A stretch of DNA of 64,000 bases from Candidatus Latescibacterota bacterium. Lineage in GTDB: Bacteria > JAAXHH01. Position numbers and translations under genes: made by a program. The DNA is taken from NCBI GenBank assembly GCA_022821085.1, contig JAJEEG010000002.1, positions 124,001 to 188,000 on the forward strand. The letters run 5' to 3'. Below are positions 56,274 through 63,930 of this stretch, in pieces. The notes under the pieces were generated by a model. That model did not search any database. It saw only the letters and a list, made by a program, of their open reading frames with translations, and was not told the DNA's origin. Positions within the stretch are counted from its first letter, which is position 1, and each line of letters opens with the position of its first letter.

Positions 56274-56537
56274 ATGTATTCCGAAATCCATACCAGTACC
56301 GCAGCACAGACGATCTGCCTCGATGAATTGAATCCGGGAGAAAAAGGGACGATCCGGCAGATCAAGGGCACGGCGGGAGAGGAAGTACACCTGATGGAAC
56401 TGGGCCTGCTTCCCGGGACGTCCGTCGTATTGATCAAGCGCGCGCCGATGGGCGATCCGATAGAAATCCGCGTTCGGAACTATCACCTGTCCATTCGTTG
56501 CGCGGAAGCACGTTCGGTCATGGTGGAAAGAGGTTGA
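56274..56537 (+). CDS. feoA: FeoA family protein
   Basis: The 87-residue protein has the SH3-like FeoA fold: LDELNPGEKGTIRQIKGTAGEEVHLMELGLLPGTSVVLIKRAPMGDPIEIRVRNYHLSIR is the core region, read here as positions about 16-77. FeoA supports ferrous iron transport by FeoB. It lies 102 bp after the regulator gene; feoB is separated from it by a PepSY-type gene. Confidence 0.92.
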   Translation: MYSEIHTSTAAQTICLDELNPGEKGTIRQIKGTAGEEVHLMELGLLPGTSVVLIKRAPMGDPIEIRVRNYHLSIRCAEARSVMVERG

Positions 56538-56551
56538 ACTGGAAGGTAGAT

Positions 56552-56596
56552 AAAAAAGGACTATCGGTTCGGCTGGCTGGCTCTCCCCGATAGTCC
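56552..56596 (-). terminator. Minus-strand intrinsic terminator with no obvious gene
   Basis: A perfect 10-bp stem (GGACTATCGG / CCGATAGTCC) is flanked on the plus-strand left by AAAAAA, so on the minus strand the hairpin is followed by TTTTTT. No minus-strand gene is visible upstream of it, only the start of the plus-strand PepSY gene. Confidence 0.65.
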
Positions 56597-56710
56597 CCGG
56601 ACCAGGGGGATTCGTACATATGGCGCGTACTTTCCGATCCCGGCCTTATTAGGGAATATACACCCCCTGGTTGCCACTGTCAATTCCAACGGTATACCGG
56701 GGGTTGTTTC

Positions 56711-57850
56711 ATGTTTCGGAAATGCCTGTTCTGGTTGCATCTCTCGTCGGGCGTCGTCGCCGGCGCGGTCATTCTGATGATGTCTGTGACCGGCGTGCTG
56801 CTTACATTCCAGCCTCAGATCGTCGACTGGGCAAACAGGGAATACGACACGGTCCATCCGCCCTACCCGGGCGCCGAGCGCATGGAACTCGACGCCTTGC
56901 TGATGGCGGTAAGAAGCGTTGAAACGGACGCTGAACCAACGTCCGTTACCCTCCGTTCGGATCCGGGCAGGGCTTATGTCGTTCGCTTCGGACGTTCAAA
57001 GTCGGTATATGTCGATCCCTTTACGGCCGAAGTCCGGGGACCTGGAAACGAGGCCGTACGTGACTTCCTCCGGGAGGTCATGTACTGGCACCGCTGGTTC
57101 GGCGCGGAGGGCGAGAACAGATCGGCTGCCCGTGCGGTAACGGGCGCCGGCAACCTGGCCTTTTGCCTGTTGACCATCACGGGATTCTATATATGGTGGC
57201 CACGCAGATGGACGCTGAAATCGTTCAAAGCCATTACTTTTCCGAACTTCAGGATCAAGGGAAGGAGCCGTGATTTCAACTGGCACAGCTCGGTCGGCTT
57301 CTGGTGCCTTCCCGTCCTGTTCCTGGTTTCTCTGAGCGGGGTCGTGATTTCATACAAGTGGGCGGGAGACCTGGTATACACATTGACCGGTACCGAACCG
57401 GTGCCGCGGTCATCGTCGTCCGGTTCCGGTACGGATCCGTCGAACCCGAAGGACGAACAGCCGAAGCCGCAGATCGCGCCTCTAGATTCATTCATAGAAG
57501 CCGCGCGCGCCCAGGTACCCGGGTGGGCATACATCACGCTGAATCTGCCGAAGGACGGGTCGAAGACGACGACGCTGTCGATATCGGAAATGGACAATCG
57601 CATACCGCTGACGCGTTCGACGCTGACCGTATCGACCCATGACGCCCGGGTCGTTGACTGGGTGCCGTTTACAGGCGAGAACCTCGGCAGGCAGATCCGG
57701 ACGTGGCTGCGCTGGATACATACGGGCGAAGCCGGCGGATGGCCGGGTCAACTGATCGCCGGCCTCGCGACATTCGGCGCCGTAATCATGGTGTGGACGG
57801 GACTGTCCCTGTCATGGAGAAGATTACAACGGTATAGAAACGCCCTGTAA
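56711..57850 (+). CDS. PepSY-associated transmembrane protein
   Basis: The 379-residue membrane protein has four or so membrane helices with paired PepSY-like domains. The N-terminus (CLFWLHLSSGVVAGAVILMMSVTGVLLTF) and the HRWF, NWHSSVGFW and RWIHTGEAGGWPGQL segments match PepSY-TM proteins, which are often tied to siderophore or ferric-iron reduction. Conserved His residues in the helices could carry haem. It is between feoA and feoB, so iron-related function is inferred. A GGGGG stretch before the start may be masked by pairing with CCCCC at 56664-56668. Confidence 0.82.
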   Translation: MFRKCLFWLHLSSGVVAGAVILMMSVTGVLLTFQPQIVDWANREYDTVHPPYPGAERMELDALLMAVRSVETDAEPTSVTLRSDPGRAYVVRFGRSKSVYVDPFTAEVRGPGNEAVRDFLREVMYWHRWFGAEGENRSAARAVTGAGNLAFCLLTITGFYIWWPRRWTLKSFKAITFPNFRIKGRSRDFNWHSSVGFWCLPVLFLVSLSGVVISYKWAGDLVYTLTGTEPVPRSSSSGSGTDPSNPKDEQPKPQIAPLDSFIEAARAQVPGWAYITLNLPKDGSKTTTLSISEMDNRIPLTRSTLTVSTHDARVVDWVPFTGENLGRQIRTWLRWIHTGEAGGWPGQLIAGLATFGAVIMVWTGLSLSWRRLQRYRNAL

Positions 57851-57900
57851 CACGAAATGTGATGCCGCGCGGTCCATACCGCCAACAGCGATCCTTCCAT

Positions 57901-60183
57901 ATGACCGAAACCACCGGAACTTCCGATACCCGCAGGTCCGTCATCGACGTGCTCCTCGTCGGCAACCCGAATACCGGCAAGACATCCGTGTTCAATTCGT
58001 TGACCGGACTCCGCCAGAAAACGGGCAACTATCCCGGCGTGACCGTGGAGAAGAAGTCAGGCATCGTGACGGGGCCGGACGGCGCGACGCTTCGCCTGCA
58101 CGACATGCCGGGGATGTACAGCCTTACCCCGAAATCCCTCGACGATTCCATCGCACGGGAGGTGCTGATCGGGGAGGCGGACGAGGACCTGGACATCCGT
58201 CTGATCGTGGTCGTGGCGGACGCTTCGAACCTCAACAGGAACCTCTACCTGGTCACCCAGCTCATCGACCTCGGCATCCCCGTCGCCGTGGCCATGAACA
58301 TGATGGACAACGCCGTCAGCAGCGGCGTCCATATCGACCTGGACGCCCTGTCCGAACAGTTGCAGGTCCCGATCGTTCCGGTGGTCGCTTCCCGGCAGCG
58401 GGGCATTGACGAATTGCGGAAGATGATGTTCGACCTCGTGGGGCCGGCCCCGCCGGCTCCCGGATCGGGGTGTGATGCCGAGGGCGATTCGACCGGCGAT
58501 GCCGAGACCGGGCCGACCGGGTCGGCCGGATCGGCCAGTCCGGCCAGTCCGGCCCCGTTATCGCCCGGGGTCTCCTTCGCCGAACGGTTTCCGCGGAGAC
58601 GGCTGCTGGGTGGCCTCCTCGACGAGGCGCTCGCCCCCGCGGCGGCGTGGTTCGGTGAACATACGAATCTGAACGAGGTGGCGCAGACCTCGGAAGCGCT
58701 GCGCGTGACTTCCAGCGACCAGGCGCTGCAGACGTGGATGGAAGGCCGCCAGGATCCCTCCTGCAAGGAAGACCTGAAACGCATCGTGGAGCAGACGCGG
58801 GGCAGGCTGGACGAGATGCAGGTTCCGTGGCGGATGCTGGAGACCATCCTGCGGTATGACCAGATCGACGATCTCTATTCCAGGGTGGTGCGGGAGGATC
58901 GGGATGTCCAGGACAGCCTGAGCGTTCGGCTGGACCGCGCGTTTACCCACAGGGTGGCCGGTCCGGTCATCGTCCTGGCAGTGTTCGCGCTGGTCTTCCA
59001 GTCCATATTCTCCTGGGCCGAAGCGCCCATGACGCTCATCGAGGACGGGATCGCCGCCCTCGGTGCCTTCGTCTACCAGTTCCTGCCCGCAGGCCTGCTG
59101 CGGGACCTGCTCGTGGACGGCGTCATCGCCGGTGTGGGCGCCGTACTGGTCTTCCTTCCCCAGATCCTCTTCCTTTTCTTCTTCCTGGCCCTGCTCGAGG
59201 ACACGGGCTACATGGCCCGCGTCGCCTTCATCATGGACCGGTTCATGAAGAGCATGGGACTGTCCGGCCACTCGGTCATGCCGCTGCTTTCGTCCTTTGC
59301 CTGTGCGATTCCCGGCATCATGGCGACCCGTACGATCAAGAACTGGAAGGACCGGCTCATCACCATCATGATCGCGCCGCTGATGAGTTGCAGCGCCCGC
59401 CTGCCCGTGTACATCCTGCTGATCGGCGCTTTCTTTCCGTCTATGACGATTCTCGGCGTGTTCACGCTTCAGGGACTTATGCTGTTCTCCATGTATATTT
59501 TCGGGATCGTCGTCGCCATCGGTGCCGCGCTGGTGTTCAAACGGTTTTTCATGAAGGACGCCGTACCCACGAGTTTCGTCATGGAACTGCCGCCCTACCG
59601 GCGGCCTTCCCTTAAGTGGGTGCTCCTGCAGATGTTCGAACGGGCCAGGGTCTTCGTGACGGAGGCGGGCCAGATCATCCTCGCCATATCGGTCGTCCTC
59701 TGGTTCCTGGCGTCCTATCCGCAGCCCGACGACTATGATTCCATGACGTCCCGGTCGCGCATACAGCAGAGTTATGCCGGCCAACTCGGCCAGCTGATCG
59801 AACCGGCCATCGAGCCGCTCGGGTTCGACTGGAAAGTGGGCATCGGCCTGATCACCTCCTTTGTCGCCCGCGAAGTGCTGGTCAGCACGATGGCCACGAT
59901 TTACAACGTGGAGGAGGCCGACGAGACCTCGGTCGATCTCCGGTCCTCGCTTCGGAACGAAGTGGACCCGGAAACGGGCGAGCAGGTGTATACGCCACTG
60001 GTCGCGGTCGCACTAATGGTGTTTTTTGCGCTGGCCTGCCAGTGCATGGCCACGGTAGCCATCGTGAAACGGGAGACCAACGGCTGGCGGTGGCCCATCG
60101 TCATGGTCCTTTACATGACAACCCTGGCCTACGTGGGGTCCTTCGTCGTCTACCAGGGGGGACGGATCCTGGGATTCGGATAG
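57901..60183 (+). CDS. feoB: Ferrous iron transport protein B
   Basis: FeoB is the inner-membrane ferrous iron transporter. The 760-residue protein has an N-terminal G domain (G1 GNPNTGKTSVFNSLTG, G3 DMPGMYSL, G4 NMMD) and the membrane part with two gate-like motifs (CAIPGIMATRTIKNWKDRL; FVAREVLVSTMATIYN). Between the G domain and the membrane domain, at residues 203-217, a Thr-Gly-Pro / Ala-Ser-Pro low-complexity run is encoded by a 9-nt repeat. ATG at 57901 gives the usual N-terminus; a frame opening at 57859 is unlikely. It is followed by a Cys-rich membrane protein. Confidence 0.95.
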   Translation: MTETTGTSDTRRSVIDVLLVGNPNTGKTSVFNSLTGLRQKTGNYPGVTVEKKSGIVTGPDGATLRLHDMPGMYSLTPKSLDDSIAREVLIGEADEDLDIRLIVVVADASNLNRNLYLVTQLIDLGIPVAVAMNMMDNAVSSGVHIDLDALSEQLQVPIVPVVASRQRGIDELRKMMFDLVGPAPPAPGSGCDAEGDSTGDAETGPTGSAGSASPASPAPLSPGVSFAERFPRRRLLGGLLDEALAPAAAWFGEHTNLNEVAQTSEALRVTSSDQALQTWMEGRQDPSCKEDLKRIVEQTRGRLDEMQVPWRMLETILRYDQIDDLYSRVVREDRDVQDSLSVRLDRAFTHRVAGPVIVLAVFALVFQSIFSWAEAPMTLIEDGIAALGAFVYQFLPAGLLRDLLVDGVIAGVGAVLVFLPQILFLFFFLALLEDTGYMARVAFIMDRFMKSMGLSGHSVMPLLSSFACAIPGIMATRTIKNWKDRLITIMIAPLMSCSARLPVYILLIGAFFPSMTILGVFTLQGLMLFSMYIFGIVVAIGAALVFKRFFMKDAVPTSFVMELPPYRRPSLKWVLLQMFERARVFVTEAGQIILAISVVLWFLASYPQPDDYDSMTSRSRIQQSYAGQLGQLIEPAIEPLGFDWKVGIGLITSFVAREVLVSTMATIYNVEEADETSVDLRSSLRNEVDPETGEQVYTPLVAVALMVFFALACQCMATVAIVKRETNGWRWPIVMVLYMTTLAYVGSFVVYQGGRILGFG
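58507..58551 (+). repeat. 9-nt tandem repeat (5 copies) in feoB
   Basis: In-frame units ACCGGGCCG/ACCGGGTCG/GCCGGATCG/GCCAGTCCG/GCCAGTCCG encode TGPTGSAGSASPASP in the linker after the G domain. Confidence 0.85.
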
Positions 60184-60221
60184 CCGCTGTCGGACCACCT
60201 GGCCGCTGTCGGACCATTTGG
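60184..60221 (+). repeat. 19-nt tandem duplication immediately after the feoB stop
   Basis: CCGCTGTCGGACCACCTGG is followed at once by CCGCTGTCGGACCATTTGG. It begins at the base after the TAG stop. The unit is not a multiple of three. Confidence 0.92.
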
Positions 60222-60252
60222 CTTTTAACCCATCCGCCATTATCTTGTAATC

Positions 60253-60513
60253 ATGGACCTTCAAACCCTGATCGTTGCCATAATCGTGGGCGCCGCAGCC
60301 GCGTTTGTCGTCCGCACCTTCATGCGGCAATTCACCTCGCGGAACCAGAAAGGATGCGCAAGCTGCAGTCACGGCGGCCCGGAGTTGACCGGGCTGACCG
60401 GGCAGACCGCGCAGACCGGGCAGGCCGGGCAGGCCAGGCTGGCAGGCGCATCACGGGACAACGAACTGATCCAGGTAGAGCCGATCCAGGTGGAGGAGTC
60501 AATCCGGGAGTAG
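60253..60513 (+). CDS. FeoB-associated Cys-rich membrane protein
   Basis: The 86-residue protein has one N-terminal membrane helix (LIVAIIVGAAAAFVVRTFM) and a CASC motif (KGCASCSHGG), the layout of the small FeoB-associated Cys-rich proteins that stand in for FeoC next to feoB. A 9-nt repeat codes for residues 45-65 (Thr-Gly-Gln and Ala-Gly-Gln units). It starts 69 bp after feoB and no strong ribosome site is visible. Confidence 0.7.
   Translation: MDLQTLIVAIIVGAAAAFVVRTFMRQFTSRNQKGCASCSHGGPELTGLTGQTAQTGQAGQARLAGASRDNELIQVEPIQVEESIRE
60385..60447 (+). repeat. 9-nt tandem repeat (7 copies) in the FeoB-associated gene
   Basis: Units such as CTGACCGGG, CAGACCGGG and CAGGCCGGG run in frame and encode LTGLTGQTAQTGQAGQAR-like sequence. 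Confidence 0.88.
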
Positions 60514-60548
60514 CCCGCGTCGTGCGGCACCGGTCGTCATCAAACCAC

Positions 60549-61115
60549 ATGTCCGTACTCGATACGATCCGAAACAGACGGTCGATTTACGAATTCAAGC
60601 CGGATCCGGTCCCCCGGGAAACCATCGCCCGCGTGCTCGAAACCGCCGTGTGGGCGCCGAACCACAAGCTGACCGAACCCTGGCGTTTCCTGGTCGTCAC
60701 CGGGAAGACCAAGGAGGCCCTGGCGAACGTCTACTGCAAGATCCAGCGGGAAAAGACGAAGTCGGACGATTCCGGCATCCTGCGGAAGGCCACGGAGAAG
60801 GGCTATGCCAAGATCATGTCCAAACCCGTGATCATCGGCGTAGTCTGCAAGAAGGACGCGGACGCCTTTCGCGCGCGGGAGGATTACGCGGCAACCTGCT
60901 GCGCCATACACAATATCGCCCTGGCCGCCTGGGAAGAGGGCATCGGCATGCAGTGGAGCACGGGAGGACTGATCCGGGATCCGGAAACGCTGGAACTGCT
61001 GAGCATCGATTCCCGGGAAGAAGAAATCGTCGGATTCCTCTACACCGGCTATCCCGCGCAGGTCCCCGCCCAGAAGAGAGTACCCGCCGCCGAGCGGACC
61101 GAATGGTTCGCCTGA
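60549..61115 (+). CDS. Nitroreductase family protein
   Basis: The 188-residue protein has the FMN-binding nitroreductase fold: TIRNRRSIYEFKPDPVPRETI at the start, ETAVWAPNHKLTEPWRFLVV, an acidic-to-Ala stretch DYAATCCAIHNIALAAWEEGIGMQW and the C-terminal EEIVGFLYTGYP. Members reduce nitro, quinone or similar substrates with NAD(P)H. ATG at 60549 is the family start; the longer frame upstream overlaps feoB and is not real. The substrate is unknown. Confidence 0.9.
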   Translation: MSVLDTIRNRRSIYEFKPDPVPRETIARVLETAVWAPNHKLTEPWRFLVVTGKTKEALANVYCKIQREKTKSDDSGILRKATEKGYAKIMSKPVIIGVVCKKDADAFRAREDYAATCCAIHNIALAAWEEGIGMQWSTGGLIRDPETLELLSIDSREEEIVGFLYTGYPAQVPAQKRVPAAERTEWFA

Positions 61116-61164
61116 CCTTCCCGTCGACCTGTCCAAATCAACCTCGAAAAAGCCTGGAGACGCC

Positions 61165-61692
61165 ATGTCCGTAGTTTCCGAAGAACGATTCGCCTCGGGA
61201 TTCCTGTGGGATGACTACATGCGGAACAGCGAGAAGAATCTCGAGCGGTTCCATGACAATTACGACAAGTTCACCCTGGAAGAGGAGGACGCCGGTTTCC
61301 TCGCAGCCGTCGATACGCCCCTGAAGGTGCTGATCCTCGCGGAAGACTGGTGCGGCGACGTGGTCCAGAGCCTCCCGCCCATCGTCCGCATGCTGGAGGG
61401 CTGCCCGTCCATCGCGTACCGCATCTTCCGCCGGGACGAGAACCTCGATATCATGGACCGGTACCTCACCGACGGTTCGAAGGCCATTCCCTACCTGGTC
61501 TTCATGGACGACGGCCTGAACGAACTGGCCCGCTGGGGACCGCGCCCCGAAGACTGCCAGGCGATCATGCGGGACAACAAGGGCAGGATCCCCATGGAAG
61601 ACATCTACCCGCGCATCCGGTCGTGGTACAGGCAAAACGGAAACGGTCCCCTCGTCACGGAGATCCGGGACGTCCTCGAACGGATCGCGTAG
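61165..61692 (+). CDS. Thioredoxin-like protein with EDWCGD active-site region
   Basis: The 175-residue protein has a thioredoxin fold with the motif LILAEDWCGDVVQSLPPI, where only one Cys is found instead of the CxxC pair, followed by FRRDENLDIMDRYL and the cis-Pro region KAIPYLVFMDDGL. This matches a group of bacillithiol- or thioredoxin-like proteins with a single active Cys. It is cytosolic. A three-copy 19-nt repeat runs through the stop codon. Confidence 0.85.
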   Translation: MSVVSEERFASGFLWDDYMRNSEKNLERFHDNYDKFTLEEEDAGFLAAVDTPLKVLILAEDWCGDVVQSLPPIVRMLEGCPSIAYRIFRRDENLDIMDRYLTDGSKAIPYLVFMDDGLNELARWGPRPEDCQAIMRDNKGRIPMEDIYPRIRSWYRQNGNGPLVTEIRDVLERIA

Positions 61693-61738
61693 GCGAACCC
61701 GGATCGCTTAGCCGAACCCGGATCGCGTAACCCGCACA
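61682..61738 (+). repeat. 19-nt tandem repeat (3 copies) across a stop codon
   Basis: GGATCGCGTAGGCGAACCC, GGATCGCTTAGCCGAACCC and GGATCGCGTAACCCGCACA lie head to tail; the first copy contains the TAG stop of the thioredoxin-like gene and the last reaches the start of the DUF402 gene. Confidence 0.9.
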
Positions 61739-62250
61739 TGGCCGCCACCATTACGGAAATCAAGCACAACCCGGGCAAGCCCGACCAGTCCTTCCAGTGC
61801 GGGCTGCTGCACCACGGCGGCACCCGCATGATCATCTCCTACCGGTCCGACCGGCCGTACAGCCAGGGCGACATCCGGATCCCTGCCGGCACGCTGACCC
61901 TGGCGTACTACGAGGAGGGGCTGCCGTACATCCTCTGGAAGATGATCGGACCCGACAGACGCCTCGTCGGGCATTACGTGCACCTGTGCGACCGGGTGCG
62001 GATCGGACCGGACCGCGTGGAATATGACGACCAGTTGCTGGACCTGTGGTTCTTCCCGGACGGCGGCTGCCGCGTACTGGACGAGGATGAACTGAAGCAG
62101 GCCCGCGACGACGGGCTGATCGACGGTCAGACGGCGGATCGCATCCGGTCGTCCGCCGCGGAAGTCCAGCACGGAATACACCGGATCATGGAGGATTTCG
62201 ACGCGTTGCTCGCTGGCCTCGGCATCGAATCGCATTCGGAATACGCTTGA
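61738..62250 (+). CDS. DUF402 domain-containing protein
   Basis: The 170-residue protein matches the DUF402 (FomD-like/nucleotide phosphatase) family: YYEEGLPYILWKMIGPDRRLVGHYVHLCDRV, VEYDDQLLDLWFFPDGG and VLDEDELKQARDDGLI. Characterised relatives hydrolyse nucleotidyl phosphonates or nucleoside di- and triphosphates with divalent metal, but the substrate in this organism is not known. The start ATG overlaps the last base of the repeat block. Confidence 0.87.
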   Translation: MAATITEIKHNPGKPDQSFQCGLLHHGGTRMIISYRSDRPYSQGDIRIPAGTLTLAYYEEGLPYILWKMIGPDRRLVGHYVHLCDRVRIGPDRVEYDDQLLDLWFFPDGGCRVLDEDELKQARDDGLIDGQTADRIRSSAAEVQHGIHRIMEDFDALLAGLGIESHSEYA

Positions 62251-62367
62251 CACGGACCGGCTTTAGCCTTAGACTTTACTTACGGGAAACGTGGCGAGAA
62301 CGTTGCCTGTCAGGACAATCGGAACAGGCCGGCGCATCGCACCGTACAAGCATCGACCTTCCACTAT

Positions 62368-63360
62368 ATGCCATCATTGAAAAACACGGTTACGCAACGC
62401 CTATCGGCCAAGGGTATCGATCCCCTCGCGCTCTACGGCCAGTTTGACTCCAGGCTGCGTGCCATCGAAAACGAATTCGACGCCAAAATCACCGCCCGAG
62501 GCGAAGAGGTCGTGATCACGGGCAAGGCGGAAGAGGTAAGGCAGATCACCAGTGTGCTGCGCGAAATGATAAAATCCGTCCAGCAGGGCCGGACGAAGGA
62601 AGTGGACGACATCATCCGGGCAACGCGAACCGGGCGGACCGGACGGACTGGAGGGACCGGGACGAAAAGCGGCGAAGAACAGGGATCGGGGTACGGCGAA
62701 TCCATCGACGTGCTTTCCCGGAGGGAGCGGATCCGGGCACGGAGTCCCAATCAGCAGAATTACGTGGACCAGGTACGAAAGTGCGATATCGTCTTCTCCA
62801 TCGGTCCCGCGGGCACGGGGAAGACCTACCTGGCCGTCGCCATGGCCATCTCGGCCCTCCGCCACGGGGAAGTCGACCGGATCGTGCTGGCGCGGCCGGC
62901 CGTCGAAGCGGGAGAGAGTCTCGGTTTTTTGCCTGGCGACCCGCGGGAAAAAGTGGACCCGTACCTGAAGCCGCTCTACGACGCGCTGCACGACATGATC
63001 CCGAACCACAAGGCCGGGCGGCTCATCGAAGACGGGACCATTGAAATCATCGCCATGGCGTACATGCGCGGCCGTACGCTGAACAACGCCTTCGTCATAC
63101 TCGACGAGGCCCAGAACACGACGACTGCGCAGATGAAGATGTTCCTGACCCGCCTGGGCGCGAACTCCAAGGCGATCATCACGGGGGACATCACCCAGAT
63201 CGATTTGCCCGAGGACAAGGTTTCCGGGCTGGTGCACGTGCAGGAAGTGCTCGCGGACATCCGCGGCATCTCCTTCGTGTATCTGACGGAGACGGACGTG
63301 GTCAGGCACCGGCTCGTCCAGGACATCATCAAGGCCTATGAGCGCCATGAAAACCCGTAA
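62368..63360 (+). CDS. phoH: PhoH family ATPase
   Basis: The 330-residue protein has the PhoH (YbeZ) layout: a small N-terminal KH-like part, then the P-loop domain with [15 protein letters not shown] (Walker A), [42 protein letters not shown] (Walker B) and [22 protein letters not shown]. PhoH works with YbeY in RNA and ribosome maturation. A 9-nt repeat codes for Arg-Thr-Gly units at residues 87-98, in the linker between the two parts. It is followed by ybeY. Confidence 0.94.
   Translation: MPSLKNTVTQRLSAKGIDPLALYGQFDSRLRAIENEFDAKITARGEEVVITGKAEEVRQITSVLREMIKSVQQGRTKEVDDIIRATRTGRTGRTGGTGTKSGEEQGSGYGESIDVLSRRERIRARSPNQQNYVDQVRKCDIVFSIGPAGTGKTYLAVAMAISALRHGEVDRIVLARPAVEAGESLGFLPGDPREKVDPYLKPLYDALHDMIPNHKAGRLIEDGTIEIIAMAYMRGRTLNNAFVILDEAQNTTTAQMKMFLTRLGANSKAIITGDITQIDLPEDKVSGLVHVQEVLADIRGISFVYLTETDVVRHRLVQDIIKAYERHENP
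62626..62661 (+). repeat. 9-nt tandem repeat (4 copies) in phoH
   Basis: In-frame units CGAACCGGG/CGGACCGGA/CGGACTGGA/GGGACCGGG encode [12 protein letters not shown]. Confidence 0.9.
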
Positions 63361-63378
63361 TTCCACCCGCGACGACAC

Positions 63379-63930
63379 TTGAATATCGAGATCGAGACCG
63401 TCCTGCCCGCGCCGGATTTCCCGCGCGAGGCGCTATGGACCGCAGTCTGCCGGGTACTCCGGGGCGAAGGCCGGGATCGTGGGGCCGTGACCGTGGTACT
63501 GGTCGATGACCCCTATATCCGGAAGTTGAATCACAAGTACCGCCATCTGGATCGCGCGACGGACGTGCTGTCGTTCGGAATGGACGACGATCCCGGATCC
63601 GAAGGGGAAACCCTGGGCGACGTTTACGTATCCGTCGACCGGGCCCGGGACCAGGCCGCCCGTCATCACGTGTCCCTGGACGACGAGCTGCACCGGCTCG
63701 TGGTCCATGGGTGCCTGCACCTGCTGGGATATGACCACCATACCGCTTCGCAGCGCAAAGTGATGCGGGAGAAGGAACAGGTCTATTCGGCGGATGCGGC
63801 CGCCCGGGACGACGTGGCCGTACTGGCCGACCAGGCCGTACTGGCTGACCAGGCTGGCCAGGCCAACCAGGCTGGCCAAGCCAACCGCGGGATTCCGGAA
63901 GGTAAATTGGGAGAAAAGTGTTGTGGATGA
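63379..63930 (+). CDS. ybeY: Endoribonuclease YbeY (rRNA maturation factor)
   Basis: YbeY is a zinc-dependent RNase in 16S rRNA processing and ribosome quality control. The metal site HGCLHLLGYDH and the upstream signature RATDVLSFGMDDD are intact. The start is TTG at 63379. The C-terminal 36 residues after KEQVYSADAAARD are unlike the family: an Ala/Asp/Gln-rich tail (VLADQA, VLADQA, GQANQA, GQANRG) made by an 18-nt repeat. The stop overlaps the next gene by 8 nt. Confidence 0.93.
   Translation: MNIEIETVLPAPDFPREALWTAVCRVLRGEGRDRGAVTVVLVDDPYIRKLNHKYRHLDRATDVLSFGMDDDPGSEGETLGDVYVSVDRARDQAARHHVSLDDELHRLVVHGCLHLLGYDHHTASQRKVMREKEQVYSADAAARDDVAVLADQAVLADQAGQANQAGQANRGIPEGKLGEKCCG
63820..63891 (+). 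repeat. 18-nt tandem repeat (4 copies) in the ybeY tail
   Basis: Four in-frame 18-nt units (GTACTGGCCGACCAGGCC type) encode the six-residue repeats at residues 148-171 of YbeY. Confidence 0.93.

Noticed and set aside
56561-56857. A 98-codon minus frame upstream of the minus-strand terminator
   Set aside because: It runs through the terminator hairpin itself and is antisense to the PepSY gene, so it is not a coding explanation for the terminator.
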